Source: Methylopila jiangsuensis (GTDB taxonomy: Bacteria > Pseudomonadota > Alphaproteobacteria > Rhizobiales > Methylopilaceae). From it: a stretch of DNA of 64,000 bases. The DNA lies in the NCBI RefSeq assembly GCF_027922305.1, contig NZ_BSFK01000016.1:124001-188000 (forward strand), written 5' to 3'. The stretch's first letter is position 1, and every line of letters begins with the position of its first letter. The notes beneath the pieces were generated by a model. It saw nothing but the letters and a program-made list of their open reading frames with translations, searched no databases and was not told where the DNA came from. Made by a program: the position numbers and the translations under genes. This document shows positions 8,924 to 18,109 of this stretch, piece by piece.

Positions 8924-10006
8924 TCATTCCTCCCGGGCGCTCTCGCTGCGGCCCCGGCGCCAGTAGGCTGCGACCAGATGCCGGGCTTTCGGAAGGCCGA
9001 GCGTCTTGCGGGCGTGGGCCCGGATGGCCCGGAAATCCTCGAACTCGCAGCCCGCCCACAGGAAAACATCGTCCTGCGGGCGCGCCGGCGCGGCCCGCGC
9101 CACTGCGTCCGCGAGGGTTTCGCCTGCGGGCGCCTGCGGCGCGGAACGATCGCGCCATACGAGTTCGACGCCGTCGGGCGCGGCGATGGGCTGGATTTCG
9201 TCCACGTCGGCGACCTCCACGATCGCCCTGCCGCGAGCCGCGCGGGGAAGCGCCTCAAGGATGCGCGCGATCGCCGGCAGGGCGGTCTCGTCGCCGGCGA
9301 TCAGCAGCTCCGCCGCCTGCGGAATCCCGCCGCCGCCCGGCCCCATGACGCCGATCTCGTCGCCCGCACGGGCGGACAGCGCCCAGCGCGCGCCCGGTCC
9401 CGGCGCGTCATGGGCGACCACGTCGATGTCGAGCGTCTGCCGCGCGCGGTCGAAGCGCCGCACGGTGTAGGTGCGGCGGGCCGGAGCGCCCTCGCCCTGC
9501 GGCCAGACCACCACGCCGTCCCGCCCGATCGTCGGGACGCCCGCCGGCCGCCCCGGGACCGTTGGCGCCAGCAGCTTCACATGCAGGGCGTCGTCGGTCA
9601 TGAAGCGGGCGAGATCGTCGCCGGTCAGCGTCACCCGGCGCATGTTCGGCGTGATCTGCGTGACGCCGGCCACGCGCGCGAGCCGGAAGTTGGGCGGCGT
9701 CAGGATGTCGTTTCCGTCGCCGGACCAGAGGATGGTCGGGGCGGCTGCGCCCGCGAACTCGGCCACATGGGACGCGAGGCCGAGCCGCAGCCAGTACAGC
9801 GCCTCGAAGTCTTCCGCCTCGGCGTGGATCCGCAGTCTTCCCGCCGCCGCGCTCATCCGGGCGGTCGCCCTGGGCCAGGTCAGCGTCCAGCCTTCGGCGT
9901 CCCGGCCGGCCGTCGCGCCGTGCTCGGTCAGATGAGCGCAGACCAGCTCTGCGATCCTCTCCGGCTCCGCGAGGGCGATCTCGGCCTCAGTCAGCAGTTT
10001 CGTCAT
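8924..10006 (-). CDS. DUF2218-SIP fusion, siderophore-interacting FAD reductase (360 aa)
   Basis: Second copy of the fusion seen at 535-1635. DUF2218 occupies about residues 1-95 (ELVCAHLTEHGA, LRIHAEAEDFEALYWLRLGLASHVAEFAG). The reductase part carries ITPNMRRVTLTGDDLARF, RTYTVRRFDRA for flavin binding, GPGARW, LIAGDETALPAIARIL and the C-terminal YWRRG. The ATG at 10006 overlaps the binding-protein stop in an ATGA junction, although the frame stays open for another 1.4 kb. Expected role: reductive iron release from the imported siderophore in the cytosol. The two SIP proteins share gene order and layout, so they are probably an old duplication of a binding protein-SIP pair. Confidence 0.87.
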   Translation of the reverse strand: MTKLLTEAEIALAEPERIAELVCAHLTEHGATAGRDAEGWTLTWPRATARMSAAAGRLRIHAEAEDFEALYWLRLGLASHVAEFAGAAAPTILWSGDGNDILTPPNFRLARVAGVTQITPNMRRVTLTGDDLARFMTDDALHVKLLAPTVPGRPAGVPTIGRDGVVVWPQGEGAPARRTYTVRRFDRARQTLDIDVVAHDAPGPGARWALSARAGDEIGVMGPGGGGIPQAAELLIAGDETALPAIARILEALPRAARGRAIVEVADVDEIQPIAAPDGVELVWRDRSAPQAPAGETLADAVARAAPARPQDDVFLWAGCEFEDFRAIRAHARKTLGLPKARHLVAAYWRRGRSESAREE

Positions 10007-11151
10007 GAAGGACCCGTTTCCACCCAGAGCGCGCCCGTGAGAGGCAGGGCGGCGAAGCGCGCGTTGATCTCGTCCAGCGTCGCTTTCGGGTCGATGTCCG
10101 AGAACAGCTCCGGCTGGAACCAGCGCGCCAGAAGCTCGATCGCGACCACGTGGGCCGGGGAATGAGCGAAGGAGTGCCACAGCCCGTAGGCCCGCCCGGA
10201 CGCGACGGCCCTCAGCCCCGACAGCCCGGGACGCGCCGTCACGGACGCGAACCCTGCCCGCGCCCGCTCGTCCGACACGCCGCGGCCGAGGGTGAAACGT
10301 CCCGGCTCGGCCTGATAGCCGCCGGTGGCCACATAGACGTCCGGATCGCGGGAGAGGACATATTCGAGGCTGAGCTGGCCGGTGGCGCCCGGCAGCGCGT
10401 CGGCGCCGATGTTGTGGCCGCCGGCGAGCCGGATGAACGCGTTCAGCGTGGCGTGGCCCGGCGAGTAGCAGCAGTCGGGCGAGGCCGCATGCACGTGCAT
10501 GAAGACCGCGGGACGCGCGCCGTCCCCGACCTTCGCCGCGACGGTCCGCGTCACGCGCTCCCGCCGTCCGCGATAGAAGGCGTTGTAGGCGGCCGCCGCC
10601 TCCTCGCGCCCTATGGCGCGCCCGAGCGCCAGCAGGCTCTCCTCCGAGCGGCCCAGAGGATCGAGGAAGAAATCGACGATCAGCACCGGCACGCCCGCGG
10701 CTTCGAAGGCGGCGATCTGCGGATTGGTCGCGCCGCCCCCCATGCCGAACGCGTCGAACATGCTGAGCACGAGCAGGTCCGGCTCGAGGCCGAGCACGGT
10801 CTCCACCGCGCCGCCGTCCAGCGAGAACCGCCCGATGGCGGGCAGCGCCCGCGCTTCGGGAAAGCGACGGAGCACCGCCTCGTAGAAGCCTTCGTCCAGC
10901 ACCGCGCCCGGCGCGCCCTGCCATCCGGCGAGCAGCGACACGGGCTCGGGATGCAGCAGGGCCAGCGCGTCGAGGCTGACCCAGGAGCTCAGGACGATGC
11001 GGCGGGCCGGGCGGTCGAGCCGGACCGTCCGGCCCGCCACGTCGCGGATCTCGATCGCCTCCGCGGCGCGGCCGAGCGCAGGCGCCGCCAGCAGGCCCGC
11101 CCCGGCGAGCAGCGCCGCGCGGCGCGTCAGGGCCGGCGCCGTGGGCGTCAC
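10003..11151 (-). CDS. Iron-siderophore ABC transporter substrate-binding protein, Tat-like signal (382 aa)
   Basis: Periplasmic ferric-siderophore binding protein similar to the one at 1632-2729. It has a twin-arginine leader (LTRRAALLAGAGLL), EIRDVAGRTVRLDRPARRIVLSS at the start of the mature part, HNIGADALPGATGQLSLEYVLSRDPDVYVATGG in the C-lobe, and a shared C-terminus (LPLTGALWVE versus FPVTGALWVE). It overlaps the receptor stop and the SIP start by 4 bp each. A CC pair (SPDCCYSPGH), also present as GPCCMSPGR in the other copy, is a shared feature that may be structural. Confidence 0.88.
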   Translation of the reverse strand: MTPTAPALTRRAALLAGAGLLAAPALGRAAEAIEIRDVAGRTVRLDRPARRIVLSSWVSLDALALLHPEPVSLLAGWQGAPGAVLDEGFYEAVLRRFPEARALPAIGRFSLDGGAVETVLGLEPDLLVLSMFDAFGMGGGATNPQIAAFEAAGVPVLIVDFFLDPLGRSEESLLALGRAIGREEAAAAYNAFYRGRRERVTRTVAAKVGDGARPAVFMHVHAASPDCCYSPGHATLNAFIRLAGGHNIGADALPGATGQLSLEYVLSRDPDVYVATGGYQAEPGRFTLGRGVSDERARAGFASVTARPGLSGLRAVASGRAYGLWHSFAHSPAHVVAIELLARWFQPELFSDIDPKATLDEINARFAALPLTGALWVETGPS

Positions 11152-13352
11152 CAGCGGTAGGACAGCGTGCCGATGACGGTGCGCGCCGCGCCCCAGTAGC
11201 AGCTGTTCCTGTCGACGCAGCTCGACACATAGGTCTTGTCGAACAGGTTTGTGGCGGTGATCGTCGCGGAAACCCCCTTGAGCTGCGGGTTGCGCGCGCC
11301 GAAGTCGTAACGCGCCATGGCGTCGAACAGCGTGTTGGACGGAATGCGCAGGGCGTTGAGCTGGTCGCCGTAGTGGGCGCCGAAATAACGCACGCCGCCG
11401 CCAAGGGTCAGTCCCTGCAGGGGCGCGGACTGAAGGGCGTAGGTGACGAAGCCCGACGCCTGATACTTCGGCGTCTGCGGGAAGCGGTTGCCCGCCACGC
11501 CCGCGACCGAGGCGCGGGAAATTTCCGAGTCCGCATAGGTGAAGGCGCCGACCGCGTCCCAGCCCTCGGCGAGGCCGATCTTCGCCTCGGCCTCGAAGCC
11601 CTTCATCCGCACCTCGCCGACCTGAGCCTGCGGGCCGCCCAGGGCGTTCGCCACCAGCACGTTCTTCTGGGTGATGTCGTAGACCGCCGCGGTCAGCAGG
11701 CTGCGCGTGCCGGGGATTTCATACTTCACGCCGACCTCGATCTGGTCGCCGGTGGTCGGCGCGTAGGGCTTTCCGTCCGGACCCGCCCCGGTGCCGATCG
11801 ATCCCGCCGCCGAGCTGAAGCCCGCGGCCGGCTGGAACATGGTCGAGTAGCTGACGTAAGGCGCAATCCCGTTGTCGAACGCGTAGAGCAGACCCGCGCG
11901 CCAAGTGAATTTCTCGTCGTCGCGATCGAGCGACGTGTGGTTCAGGCGGTTGCGGGTGTCGTTCGACACCCAGTCGTAGCGCCCGCTCAACAGCAGAACG
12001 AAGCGGTCGAACCTGATCTGATCCTGGGCGTAGAGGCCGGATTGCTTCAGCGTCTGGCGGAACGATCCCTGCGGCCCGAGCGCCGGGACGGGCGTTCCGT
12101 ACGTGGGATCGGTGACGTCGAACCCCGGATAGCCGGCCGGCCGGCCGAAAAGCGCGCTCTTGCCCACATAATCCAGGTCGAAGTCGCGGTAGTCGAAGCC
12201 CGCGAGCAGGCTGTGGCTCACCGGACCGGTCCGCAGATCGTAGGAAAGCTGATTGTCGACGGTCACGCCCGTCGCCTTGTCGTCGAAGCGCACCGCGAGC
12301 CGGTCCACATAGCGCGGGTCGGCGCTGACGGCGAAGCCGTTGCGCACGACCGGCATGTCGATGTCGACGCTCATGTAGCGCGCCTTCTGGCGGAAGGTGA
12401 CGTCGTTCTGGAACCGATGCTCGAATTCGTAGCCGATCGCCCATTCGCGGCGCTTGAAATCGTCATAGTCCGGCTCGCCGATGAAGCGGCTGCGCGGCAG
12501 CTTGCCGTAGCCCGGAATGTCGTAGAGCACGCCATTGGCGGGCAGGAACTGCACCGCCTTGCTCTCGTCGCGGATGTAGTGGGCGAGAACGGTCAGCTTG
12601 GTGTCGTCGGAAGGCTTGAAGCTCACGCTCGGCGCCAGGAAGACGCGATCGTTGTCGGTGTAGTCGACGATCGTGTCCGAGAGCCGCCCGAGACCGACCA
12701 TGCGGTAAAGCACGCTTCCGTCCGCATTGGCCGGGCCGGTGACGTCGAAAGCGCCCTGCAGGCGGCCGTAGCTGCCGGTGGACAGCCGCGCCTCGCCCTG
12801 AGCCTCATCCAGCGGCTTCTTGGAGACGAAGTTCAGCAGGCCGCCGGGCGGCGTCTGGCCGTAGAGCACCGAGGCCGGGCCCTTGAGCACCTCGAGCCTC
12901 TCGATCCCGAACGGCTCGTAGCGGGGCCACGAGTAGAGGCCCTTCGGCATCTGCATGCCGTCGAGGTATTCCGGCGCGTCGAAGCCGCGGATCTTGATCC
13001 AGTCGTAGCGGGCGTCGGACGCGTAGCGCTCCGCCTGCACGCCGGCCACGTAGCGCAGCGCCTCGCTCGGCGTCTGGGCGCCTGTCGCCCGAAGCTGGTC
13101 CTGCGTCACCACGCTGATGGACTGGGGCGTCTCCTTCAGCGGCAGGTCGGTCTTGGCGCCGGTGGCGCTGCGGGTCGCGACGAAACCGTTCACCGGCCCG
13201 TCGGCCCGCTCGGCCGCCGCGCCCTGTCCCTGGACGGAAATTTCCTCAAGCGGAATGGCGTCGCCGGGCGACTGCGCCCAGGCCGCGCCGACCGCAGTCA
13301 CCGTCAGAACCGCGAGGGAGGAACCGGCGAGAAGAGCAGACCTGCGCCGCAT
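11148..13352 (-). CDS. TonB-dependent siderophore receptor without STN domain (734 aa)
   Basis: Outer-membrane receptor with a signal peptide (about 1-26), a TonB-box-like segment (LEEISVQGQG), a plug with LKETPQSISVVTQDQL, LEVLKGPASVLYGQTPPGGLLNFVSK, and a 22-strand-type barrel ending in GTLSYRW. The lack of an STN domain means it cannot signal through FecR, unlike the receptor at 2726-5242. Control is more likely through the AraC-type regulator encoded 113 bp upstream. It starts the operon receptor, binding protein, SIP, permease, ATPase. The substrate is likely a siderophore but cannot be named from sequence. Confidence 0.93.
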   Translation of the reverse strand: MRRRSALLAGSSLAVLTVTAVGAAWAQSPGDAIPLEEISVQGQGAAAERADGPVNGFVATRSATGAKTDLPLKETPQSISVVTQDQLRATGAQTPSEALRYVAGVQAERYASDARYDWIKIRGFDAPEYLDGMQMPKGLYSWPRYEPFGIERLEVLKGPASVLYGQTPPGGLLNFVSKKPLDEAQGEARLSTGSYGRLQGAFDVTGPANADGSVLYRMVGLGRLSDTIVDYTDNDRVFLAPSVSFKPSDDTKLTVLAHYIRDESKAVQFLPANGVLYDIPGYGKLPRSRFIGEPDYDDFKRREWAIGYEFEHRFQNDVTFRQKARYMSVDIDMPVVRNGFAVSADPRYVDRLAVRFDDKATGVTVDNQLSYDLRTGPVSHSLLAGFDYRDFDLDYVGKSALFGRPAGYPGFDVTDPTYGTPVPALGPQGSFRQTLKQSGLYAQDQIRFDRFVLLLSGRYDWVSNDTRNRLNHTSLDRDDEKFTWRAGLLYAFDNGIAPYVSYSTMFQPAAGFSSAAGSIGTGAGPDGKPYAPTTGDQIEVGVKYEIPGTRSLLTAAVYDITQKNVLVANALGGPQAQVGEVRMKGFEAEAKIGLAEGWDAVGAFTYADSEISRASVAGVAGNRFPQTPKYQASGFVTYALQSAPLQGLTLGGGVRYFGAHYGDQLNALRIPSNTLFDAMARYDFGARNPQLKGVSATITATNLFDKTYVSSCVDRNSCYWGAARTVIGTLSYRW

Positions 13353-13464
13353 GGCGTCGCCCCTTTGCGAAAAGCGTCAAGCACAAGGGTCGAGGTACAA
13401 TGCAATATCTTTTCTGGACAATAACTTAGGCTTTCGCGCGAGCGGCTGATGCTTGCGATCGCGC
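13353..13464 (-). promoter_or_regulatory. Promoter region of receptor operon, shared 9-mer and AAGTTAT site
   Basis: Intergenic AT-rich patch between araC (stop at 13465) and the receptor. On the + strand, TGCAATATC at 13401-13409 repeats the element in front of fecI (6951-6959). ATAACTT at 13421-13427 is also present upstream of the AraC gene at 14411-14417, in both cases next to a T-rich run (13410-13414 and 14394-14397). This would fit a common site for the AraC protein at its own promoter and at the receptor promoter, plus a common iron-responsive site with fecI. These are short matches and need a wider comparison. Confidence 0.4.
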
Positions 13465-14355
13465 TTAGGCGCGTTCCAAACTGCCGGTCGTCCGCAGGGC
13501 GCCTGCGCGCCGGGTCAGGGCGCTCGGAGGCATGCCGAAGCGCTTCCGGAACAGGGTGGCGAAGTGGGCCGGAGTGTAGCCCACGAGATAGGCGCATTCG
13601 GCGGCGCCGCGCGCGCCGCTGGACAGGGCGCGGTAGGCGGTCTGGAGCCGGTGCTCCTGCAGATAGGCGTAAGGGGTCGAGCCGAAACGGGCGCGGAAGG
13701 CGTCGTTCAGCCGGCGGGGCGTGAAGCCCACCTGCGCCGCCAGGGCGTCGATGTCGGGGGGGCGCTGCATCACCGCGATCAGCGCTTCGCGCGCCGCTTC
13801 CACCCTCGTGATGTCCGCGGCGGTCAGCCGGCTGATCGAAGGCCGGCGCTCCGCCGGCCGCAGCGCGTCGATGGACAGCGCCAGCAGCTCCATGGCCTTG
13901 GCGGAGCGGTACAGGTTGTGCTGCGGGCCTTCCGGGCAGGCGATGATCTGCCCCGCCACCGCCTGCAGCCCGGCGTCCGCCGGCTGCGCCGCGAGCGCCA
14001 GGGCGCCGCCCGACGAGGAGCGCCCCACTGTGGCGAACAGCGCCGTGGGCGGGGCCCCAAGCTCCTGGGCGATCAGGTCGGAGTCGAGCCACACCAGCAC
14101 GTAGCGGAAGGTGAGGTCGGGCGCGAACCGCTGGTCGCGGGCGCTCTCGCCCTCGCTGAACACGGCGAACACCGTGGGGCGGTCGACGACGAGTTCCGGC
14201 TGGTCGCCCACGGAGAGCGTCATGGCGCCGTCCAGCACCACGATCACCCGCAGCCCGTCGCGCACCGGCTCCGTCACATGCGCGCCGTCTGAAAACGTCT
14301 CCGCGCCGGACACCAACTGCATGCGTCCATCGAGATGTTCCGACTTCAACCTCAT
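13465..14355 (-). CDS. AraC family regulator, PchR-like, of siderophore uptake (296 aa)
   Basis: The N-terminal part (about 1-180) is a ligand-binding domain of the PchR type (VTEPVRDGLRVIVVLDGAMTLSVGDQPELVV). The C-terminal AraC HTH pair covers about 195-290: DIDALAAQVGFTPRRLNDAFRARFGSTPYAYLQEHRLQTAYRAL and AECAYLVGYTPAHFATLFRKRFGMPPS. PchR-like proteins bind the ferric siderophore in the cytosol and activate the receptor gene. That fits its place immediately upstream of, and on the same strand as, the receptor operon. The first ATG (14355) is used. Confidence 0.85.
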   Translation of the reverse strand: MRLKSEHLDGRMQLVSGAETFSDGAHVTEPVRDGLRVIVVLDGAMTLSVGDQPELVVDRPTVFAVFSEGESARDQRFAPDLTFRYVLVWLDSDLIAQELGAPPTALFATVGRSSSGGALALAAQPADAGLQAVAGQIIACPEGPQHNLYRSAKAMELLALSIDALRPAERRPSISRLTAADITRVEAAREALIAVMQRPPDIDALAAQVGFTPRRLNDAFRARFGSTPYAYLQEHRLQTAYRALSSGARGAAECAYLVGYTPAHFATLFRKRFGMPPSALTRRAGALRTTGSLERA

Positions 14356-14466
14356 CGAATGGCGCCTGCCGTCAAATATTGGAACCGCTCCATTTTTCAG
14401 GGGGAGAAATATAACTTGGAAAAGGAAATCCCCGAAGGACTCTCTTTTCGCCGTGCGCCGCGCGCG

Positions 14467-15210
14467 TCATGCCGGGTCCGTCGCGCCCGCCGTGATCACA
14501 TGGGTCTCAACCGGGCGGCCGCCCACGAAATGCTCGCGCACGATGCGGTCGATCGCCTGCGGGTCCAGATCGCCATACCACAGACCGTCCGGGTAAACCG
14601 TCATCAGCGGGCCGCGGTTGCACGGAAACTGGCACGAGGTGCGGGCGCACAGCACGCGCTTCGGGCCCTTGGCGAGCGCCCGCTCGCGCTTCATGGCGTC
14701 GCGCAGGCGCTGGTAGAGCGCGTCCGCGCCGCGATGGAGGCAGCGGGCGCCGACGCAGAAGAACGCCTGCCGGCCATGCTCGGGAATCTCGCTCCAGCCG
14801 GGCTTGCCCATGGAGGGCGCGGCCCCGGCCACGTCGCGGGCCTCGTCGCCTGCGGCGAGCGCGGCGCGGACCAGCGCGGCCAGATCGGCGAAGGCCTCGA
14901 TCGCCGGCGCGATCCGGACCTCGGGGGCGGAGGCGCGGCCGCTGCGCCACGCGCTCAGCGCGCCGGGCAGCCAGACCGACAGGCTCGGATCGGTCGGGAT
15001 CATGCAGGGCGCGACGGTCACATGGGTGACGCCCTCGTCCGCCAGGCGCGAGAGCACGTCCGGCAGCGACGGGCCGGAGAGATCGGCGAAGGCGATCTCG
15101 ATCCGGGTCGCCGCGCCTTGCGCCAGCAGCGCGTCGCGGACGGCGGAGAGAGACTGGCGGCGGTCGAACGCGGCGCGGCCGTAGAGCGCCACGGCGGTGG
15201 TCGGTGTCAT
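14467..15210 (-). CDS. CbiX-domain plus 2Fe-2S thioredoxin-like ferredoxin fusion (247 aa)
   Basis: The N-terminal half (about 1-130) resembles a CbiX/SirB chelatase fold: VALYGRAAFDRRQSLSAVRDALLAQGA, then ADEGVTHVTVAPCMIPTD. The C-terminal half resembles the thioredoxin-like [2Fe-2S] ferredoxin family, with cysteines in FFCVGARCLHRGAD and VLCARTSCQFPCNRGPLMTVYPDGLWYGDL. The chelatase histidine pair of SirB/CbiX is not obvious, so enzymatic activity is uncertain. Related fusions occur next to cobalamin or iron genes; here it sits between the siderophore block and scfR. The ATG at 15210 starts the CbiX-like part, while the frame is open further upstream. Confidence 0.7.
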   Translation of the reverse strand: MTPTTAVALYGRAAFDRRQSLSAVRDALLAQGAATRIEIAFADLSGPSLPDVLSRLADEGVTHVTVAPCMIPTDPSLSVWLPGALSAWRSGRASAPEVRIAPAIEAFADLAALVRAALAAGDEARDVAGAAPSMGKPGWSEIPEHGRQAFFCVGARCLHRGADALYQRLRDAMKRERALAKGPKRVLCARTSCQFPCNRGPLMTVYPDGLWYGDLDPQAIDRIVREHFVGGRPVETHVITAGATDPA

Positions 15211-15239
15211 GCGGGGTCGTCGTCCTGTTGGCGGGGCGA

Positions 15240-16646
15240 TCAGGCTGCGGAATAGGGCGCGAAGGCCCGGCTGGTCTCGTCGATGGTGAGTTTCCGGCCC
15301 ACGGGCGGAAAGGCCCGCTGGGGGCAGGCCGGCCGTTCGCAGACCTTGCAGCCGGCGCCGATGGGGGTGGCGGCGTCCGGATCGGCGAGGTCGAGGCCCT
15401 TGGCGTAGACCAACCGGTCGGCGTGACGCAGGTCGCAGCCGAGCGCGATGGCGAAGGTCTTGGGAATCGCGCCATAGGCGCCGGCGGGGCGGCTGACCGT
15501 GCGCGCCACCCAGAGATAGGCGCGGCCGTCCGGCATGCGGGCGATCTGGGTGAGGATGCGCGACGGCTGGGCGAAGGCCTCGTACACGTTCCACAACGGG
15601 CAGGCGCCGCCGACGCGGGAGAAATGGAAGTCGGTCGCCGACTGGCGCTTGGAGATGTTGCCCGCCCGGTCCACCCGCACGAACACGAACGGCACGCCGC
15701 GGGCGTTCGGACGCTGCAGGGTGGAGAGCCGGTGGCAGATGGTCTCGAAGCCGAGGCCGTAGAGCTGGCCCAGCCGCTCGATGTCGTAGCGCCGGTCTTC
15801 GGCGTTCTGGAGAAAGCCGGCGTAGGGCATCAGAAGCGCGCCGGCGAAGTGATGCGCGAGGCCGATGCGGGCCAGAGCGTGCGTCTCCCGGTCGCCCTTG
15901 GCCGCCTCGTCCGCGAGGCGCTCGAGGCTGTCGCCCGCCTCCAGAAAGGCGAGCTGCGTCGCCATCTGGAACGCCTGCTGCCCCGGCCGCATGCGGGGCG
16001 AGAGCCGCAGCGCGTCGCCCGAGCGGCGGTAGAGCCGGTCCGCCTCGCCGTCCACCGTCACCCGCACCCCGTGGGCGCTTTCGAGCCGCGCGGCGAAGGC
16101 GGGCGCCGCCGCGGCGCCCGGACCGCCGCCGAGCCGGGCCGCCAGCCGCTCCGCAGCCGCGTCGAGCTCATGGAAGTAATTGTGGTTGGCGTAGAAGAAA
16201 TCGCGCACCTGCTCGTAGGGCAGCAGCGGCAGCACGCCCGCCGCCTCCGCGCCGGGCGCGAGCCGCGCGGTCAGCGCCTCGGCCCGCTCCGCCGCCTGCC
16301 GGTAGCGCCGGTGCAGGGTGACGATGGCGCGCCCGACGGCGGGCATGGCGCTCGCGATCTCCCGCAGTTCGCTGGTGGCGATCGGGTCGGACACCGCCGG
16401 ATCGGACAGCGCGTCCTTCAGCTCGCCGATCAGCCGCGCCTCGTCGTCCTCGGCGAACAGCTGCACGTCGACGCCGAACGCCGCGTTGAGCCGCAGCAGC
16501 ACGGCCACCGTGAGCGGCCGCTGGTTGTTCTCGATCTGGTTCAGGTAGCTTGGAGAAAGGTCTAACGCCTTGGCCAGAGCGGCCTGCGTCATGCCCCGCT
16601 CCTCGCGCAGGCGTTTCAGCCGGACTCCCGAGAAGGTCTTGCGCAT
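15240..16646 (-). CDS. ScfR/RamB family XRE regulator of short-chain fatty acid metabolism (468 aa)
   Basis: The N-terminal XRE helix-turn-helix ([37 protein letters not shown], about 8-45) is followed by an IrrE/ImmA-like middle region. A C-terminal short-chain fatty acid regulator domain ([35 protein letters not shown], then [16 protein letters not shown] near the end) completes it. The cysteines CKVCERPAC fit a metal or Fe-S site typical of the family. RamB and ScfR control glyoxylate and propionate genes, and this gene is divergent from aceA with a repeated octamer between them. The ATG at 16646 begins the HTH domain; an upstream in-frame ATG would add about 10 residues. Confidence 0.88.
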   Translation of the reverse strand: MRKTFSGVRLKRLREERGMTQAALAKALDLSPSYLNQIENNQRPLTVAVLLRLNAAFGVDVQLFAEDDEARLIGELKDALSDPAVSDPIATSELREIASAMPAVGRAIVTLHRRYRQAAERAEALTARLAPGAEAAGVLPLLPYEQVRDFFYANHNYFHELDAAAERLAARLGGGPGAAAAPAFAARLESAHGVRVTVDGEADRLYRRSGDALRLSPRMRPGQQAFQMATQLAFLEAGDSLERLADEAAKGDRETHALARIGLAHHFAGALLMPYAGFLQNAEDRRYDIERLGQLYGLGFETICHRLSTLQRPNARGVPFVFVRVDRAGNISKRQSATDFHFSRVGGACPLWNVYEAFAQPSRILTQIARMPDGRAYLWVARTVSRPAGAYGAIPKTFAIALGCDLRHADRLVYAKGLDLADPDAATPIGAGCKVCERPACPQRAFPPVGRKLTIDETSRAFAPYSAA

Positions 16647-16810
16647 GCCGCGTCGTGCCCCGATCCTTCGCATTCGCAAACTTCGCAAACTGTGCCTGCT
16701 TCGCTTGCAAAACTTCGCATTTTCAGTGGTTTTCCGCAGAAATCCGATTGCGAATATTGCGTCCGTCACCCGACGGCGCAAGCGCGCCCTTCGCTGGAAG
16801 GAAGGATTTC
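16647..16810. promoter_or_regulatory. scfR-aceA intergenic region with array of TTCGCAAA octamers
   Basis: The divergent promoter region holds several copies of a TTCGCAAA-like octamer: CTTCGCAT at 16666, ATTCGCAAA at 16672-16680, CTTCGCAAA at 16681-16689, an inverted composite around 16699-16723 (CTTCGCTTGCAAAACTTCGC), and ATTGCGAATATTGCG at 16748-16762. Known RamB sites in actinobacteria contain AACTTTGCAAA, so these are good candidate operators for the ScfR-like protein controlling itself and aceA. Which copies overlap the two promoters is not determined. Confidence 0.65.
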
Positions 16811-18109
16811 ATGGCCACGTTCGAACAGCTCGTCCCCAACACCCCGGAAGGTCGTTTCGAGGGGGTCGAGCGTCCCTATGCGGCGGAGGAGGTGGAGCGC
16901 CTGCGCGGTTCGCTCGACATCCGCCACACCGTCGCGACCCATGGCGCGAACCGCCTGTGGCGCCTGCTCAAGACCCGCCCCTACGTGCATTCGCTCGGCG
17001 CGGTCACCGGCAACCAGGCCATGCAGATGGTCCGCGCCGGGCTTGAGGCGATCTACCTCTCCGGCTGGCAGGTGGCGGCCGACGCCAACGCCGCCGGCGC
17101 CATGTATCCGGACCAGAGCCTCTATCCGGCCAATTCCGGCCCCGAGCTCTGCCGCCGCATCAACCGCACCCTGCAGCGCGCCGACCAGATCGAGCATTCC
17201 GAGGGCAAGCGCTCGGTGGAAAACTGGTTCGCCCCGATCGTCGCCGACGCCGAAGCCGGTTTCGGCGGCCCGCTCAACGCCTTCGAGATCATGAAGTCCT
17301 ACATCGAGGCGGGCGCGGCCGGCGTCCACTTCGAGGACCAGCTCGCCTCGGAGAAGAAGTGCGGCCATCTGGGCGGCAAGGTGCTGATCCCGACTCAGGC
17401 GCACATCCGCAACCTGGTCGCGGCGCGGCTCGCGGCCGACGTCATGGGCGTGCCGACGCTGGTCATGGCCCGCACCGACGCGGAATCCGCCAAGCTGATC
17501 ACCTCCGACATCGACGAGCGCGACCGCCCGTTCATCGAGGAGGGCGAGCGCACGCCGGAGGGCTTCTTCCGCTACAGGTGCGGCGTCGAGGCCTGCATCC
17601 AGCGCGGTCTCGCCTACGCGCCCTACGCCGACCTGCTGTGGTGGGAGACCTCCAAGCCGAACCTCGAGGAGGCCCGGCGCTTCGCCGAGGCCATCCACGC
17701 CAGGTTCCCCGGCAAGCTGCTGTCCTACAACTGCTCGCCGTCGTTCAACTGGGAGAAGAACCTCGACCGCGAGACCATCGCGAAGTTCCAGCGTGAGCTC
17801 GGCGCCATGGGCTACAAGTACCAGTTCGTGACGCTGGCGGGCTTCCACCAGCTCAACCACAGCATGTTCGAGCTGGCGCGCGGCTACAAGGACCGCGGCA
17901 TGGCGGCGTACTCCGAGCTGCAGCAGGCGGAGTTCGCCTCCGAGGCCAACGGCTACACCGCCACCCGCCACCAGCGCGAGGTCGGCACCGGCTACTTCGA
18001 CGCCATCTCGCTCGCCATCACCGGCGGCCTGTCCTCCACCACGGCGCTGGGCGAATCCACCGAGGCGGACCAGTTCGACGCGCCCTCCCACGCGGAGGCG
18101 GCGGAATGA
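16811..18109 (+). CDS. aceA: Isocitrate lyase (432 aa)
   Basis: Cleaves isocitrate to glyoxylate and succinate, the first glyoxylate-bypass reaction, allowing growth on acetate or fatty acids. Visible signatures are [26 protein letters not shown], the catalytic loop [11 protein letters not shown] with Cys near 184, metal-binding [19 protein letters not shown] and the substrate motif [11 protein letters not shown]. The length is that of the short bacterial isocitrate lyase. The ATG at 16811 follows AAGGAAGGA and opens the family N-terminus. It overlaps the next small gene by 4 bp. Isocitrate lyases of this size can also act on 2-methylisocitrate in some bacteria, which matters because prpC is next and no prpB is in sight. 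Confidence 0.97.
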   Translation: MATFEQLVPNTPEGRFEGVERPYAAEEVERLRGSLDIRHTVATHGANRLWRLLKTRPYVHSLGAVTGNQAMQMVRAGLEAIYLSGWQVAADANAAGAMYPDQSLYPANSGPELCRRINRTLQRADQIEHSEGKRSVENWFAPIVADAEAGFGGPLNAFEIMKSYIEAGAAGVHFEDQLASEKKCGHLGGKVLIPTQAHIRNLVAARLAADVMGVPTLVMARTDAESAKLITSDIDERDRPFIEEGERTPEGFFRYRCGVEACIQRGLAYAPYADLLWWETSKPNLEEARRFAEAIHARFPGKLLSYNCSPSFNWEKNLDRETIAKFQRELGAMGYKYQFVTLAGFHQLNHSMFELARGYKDRGMAAYSELQQAEFASEANGYTATRHQREVGTGYFDAISLAITGGLSSTTALGESTEADQFDAPSHAEAAE

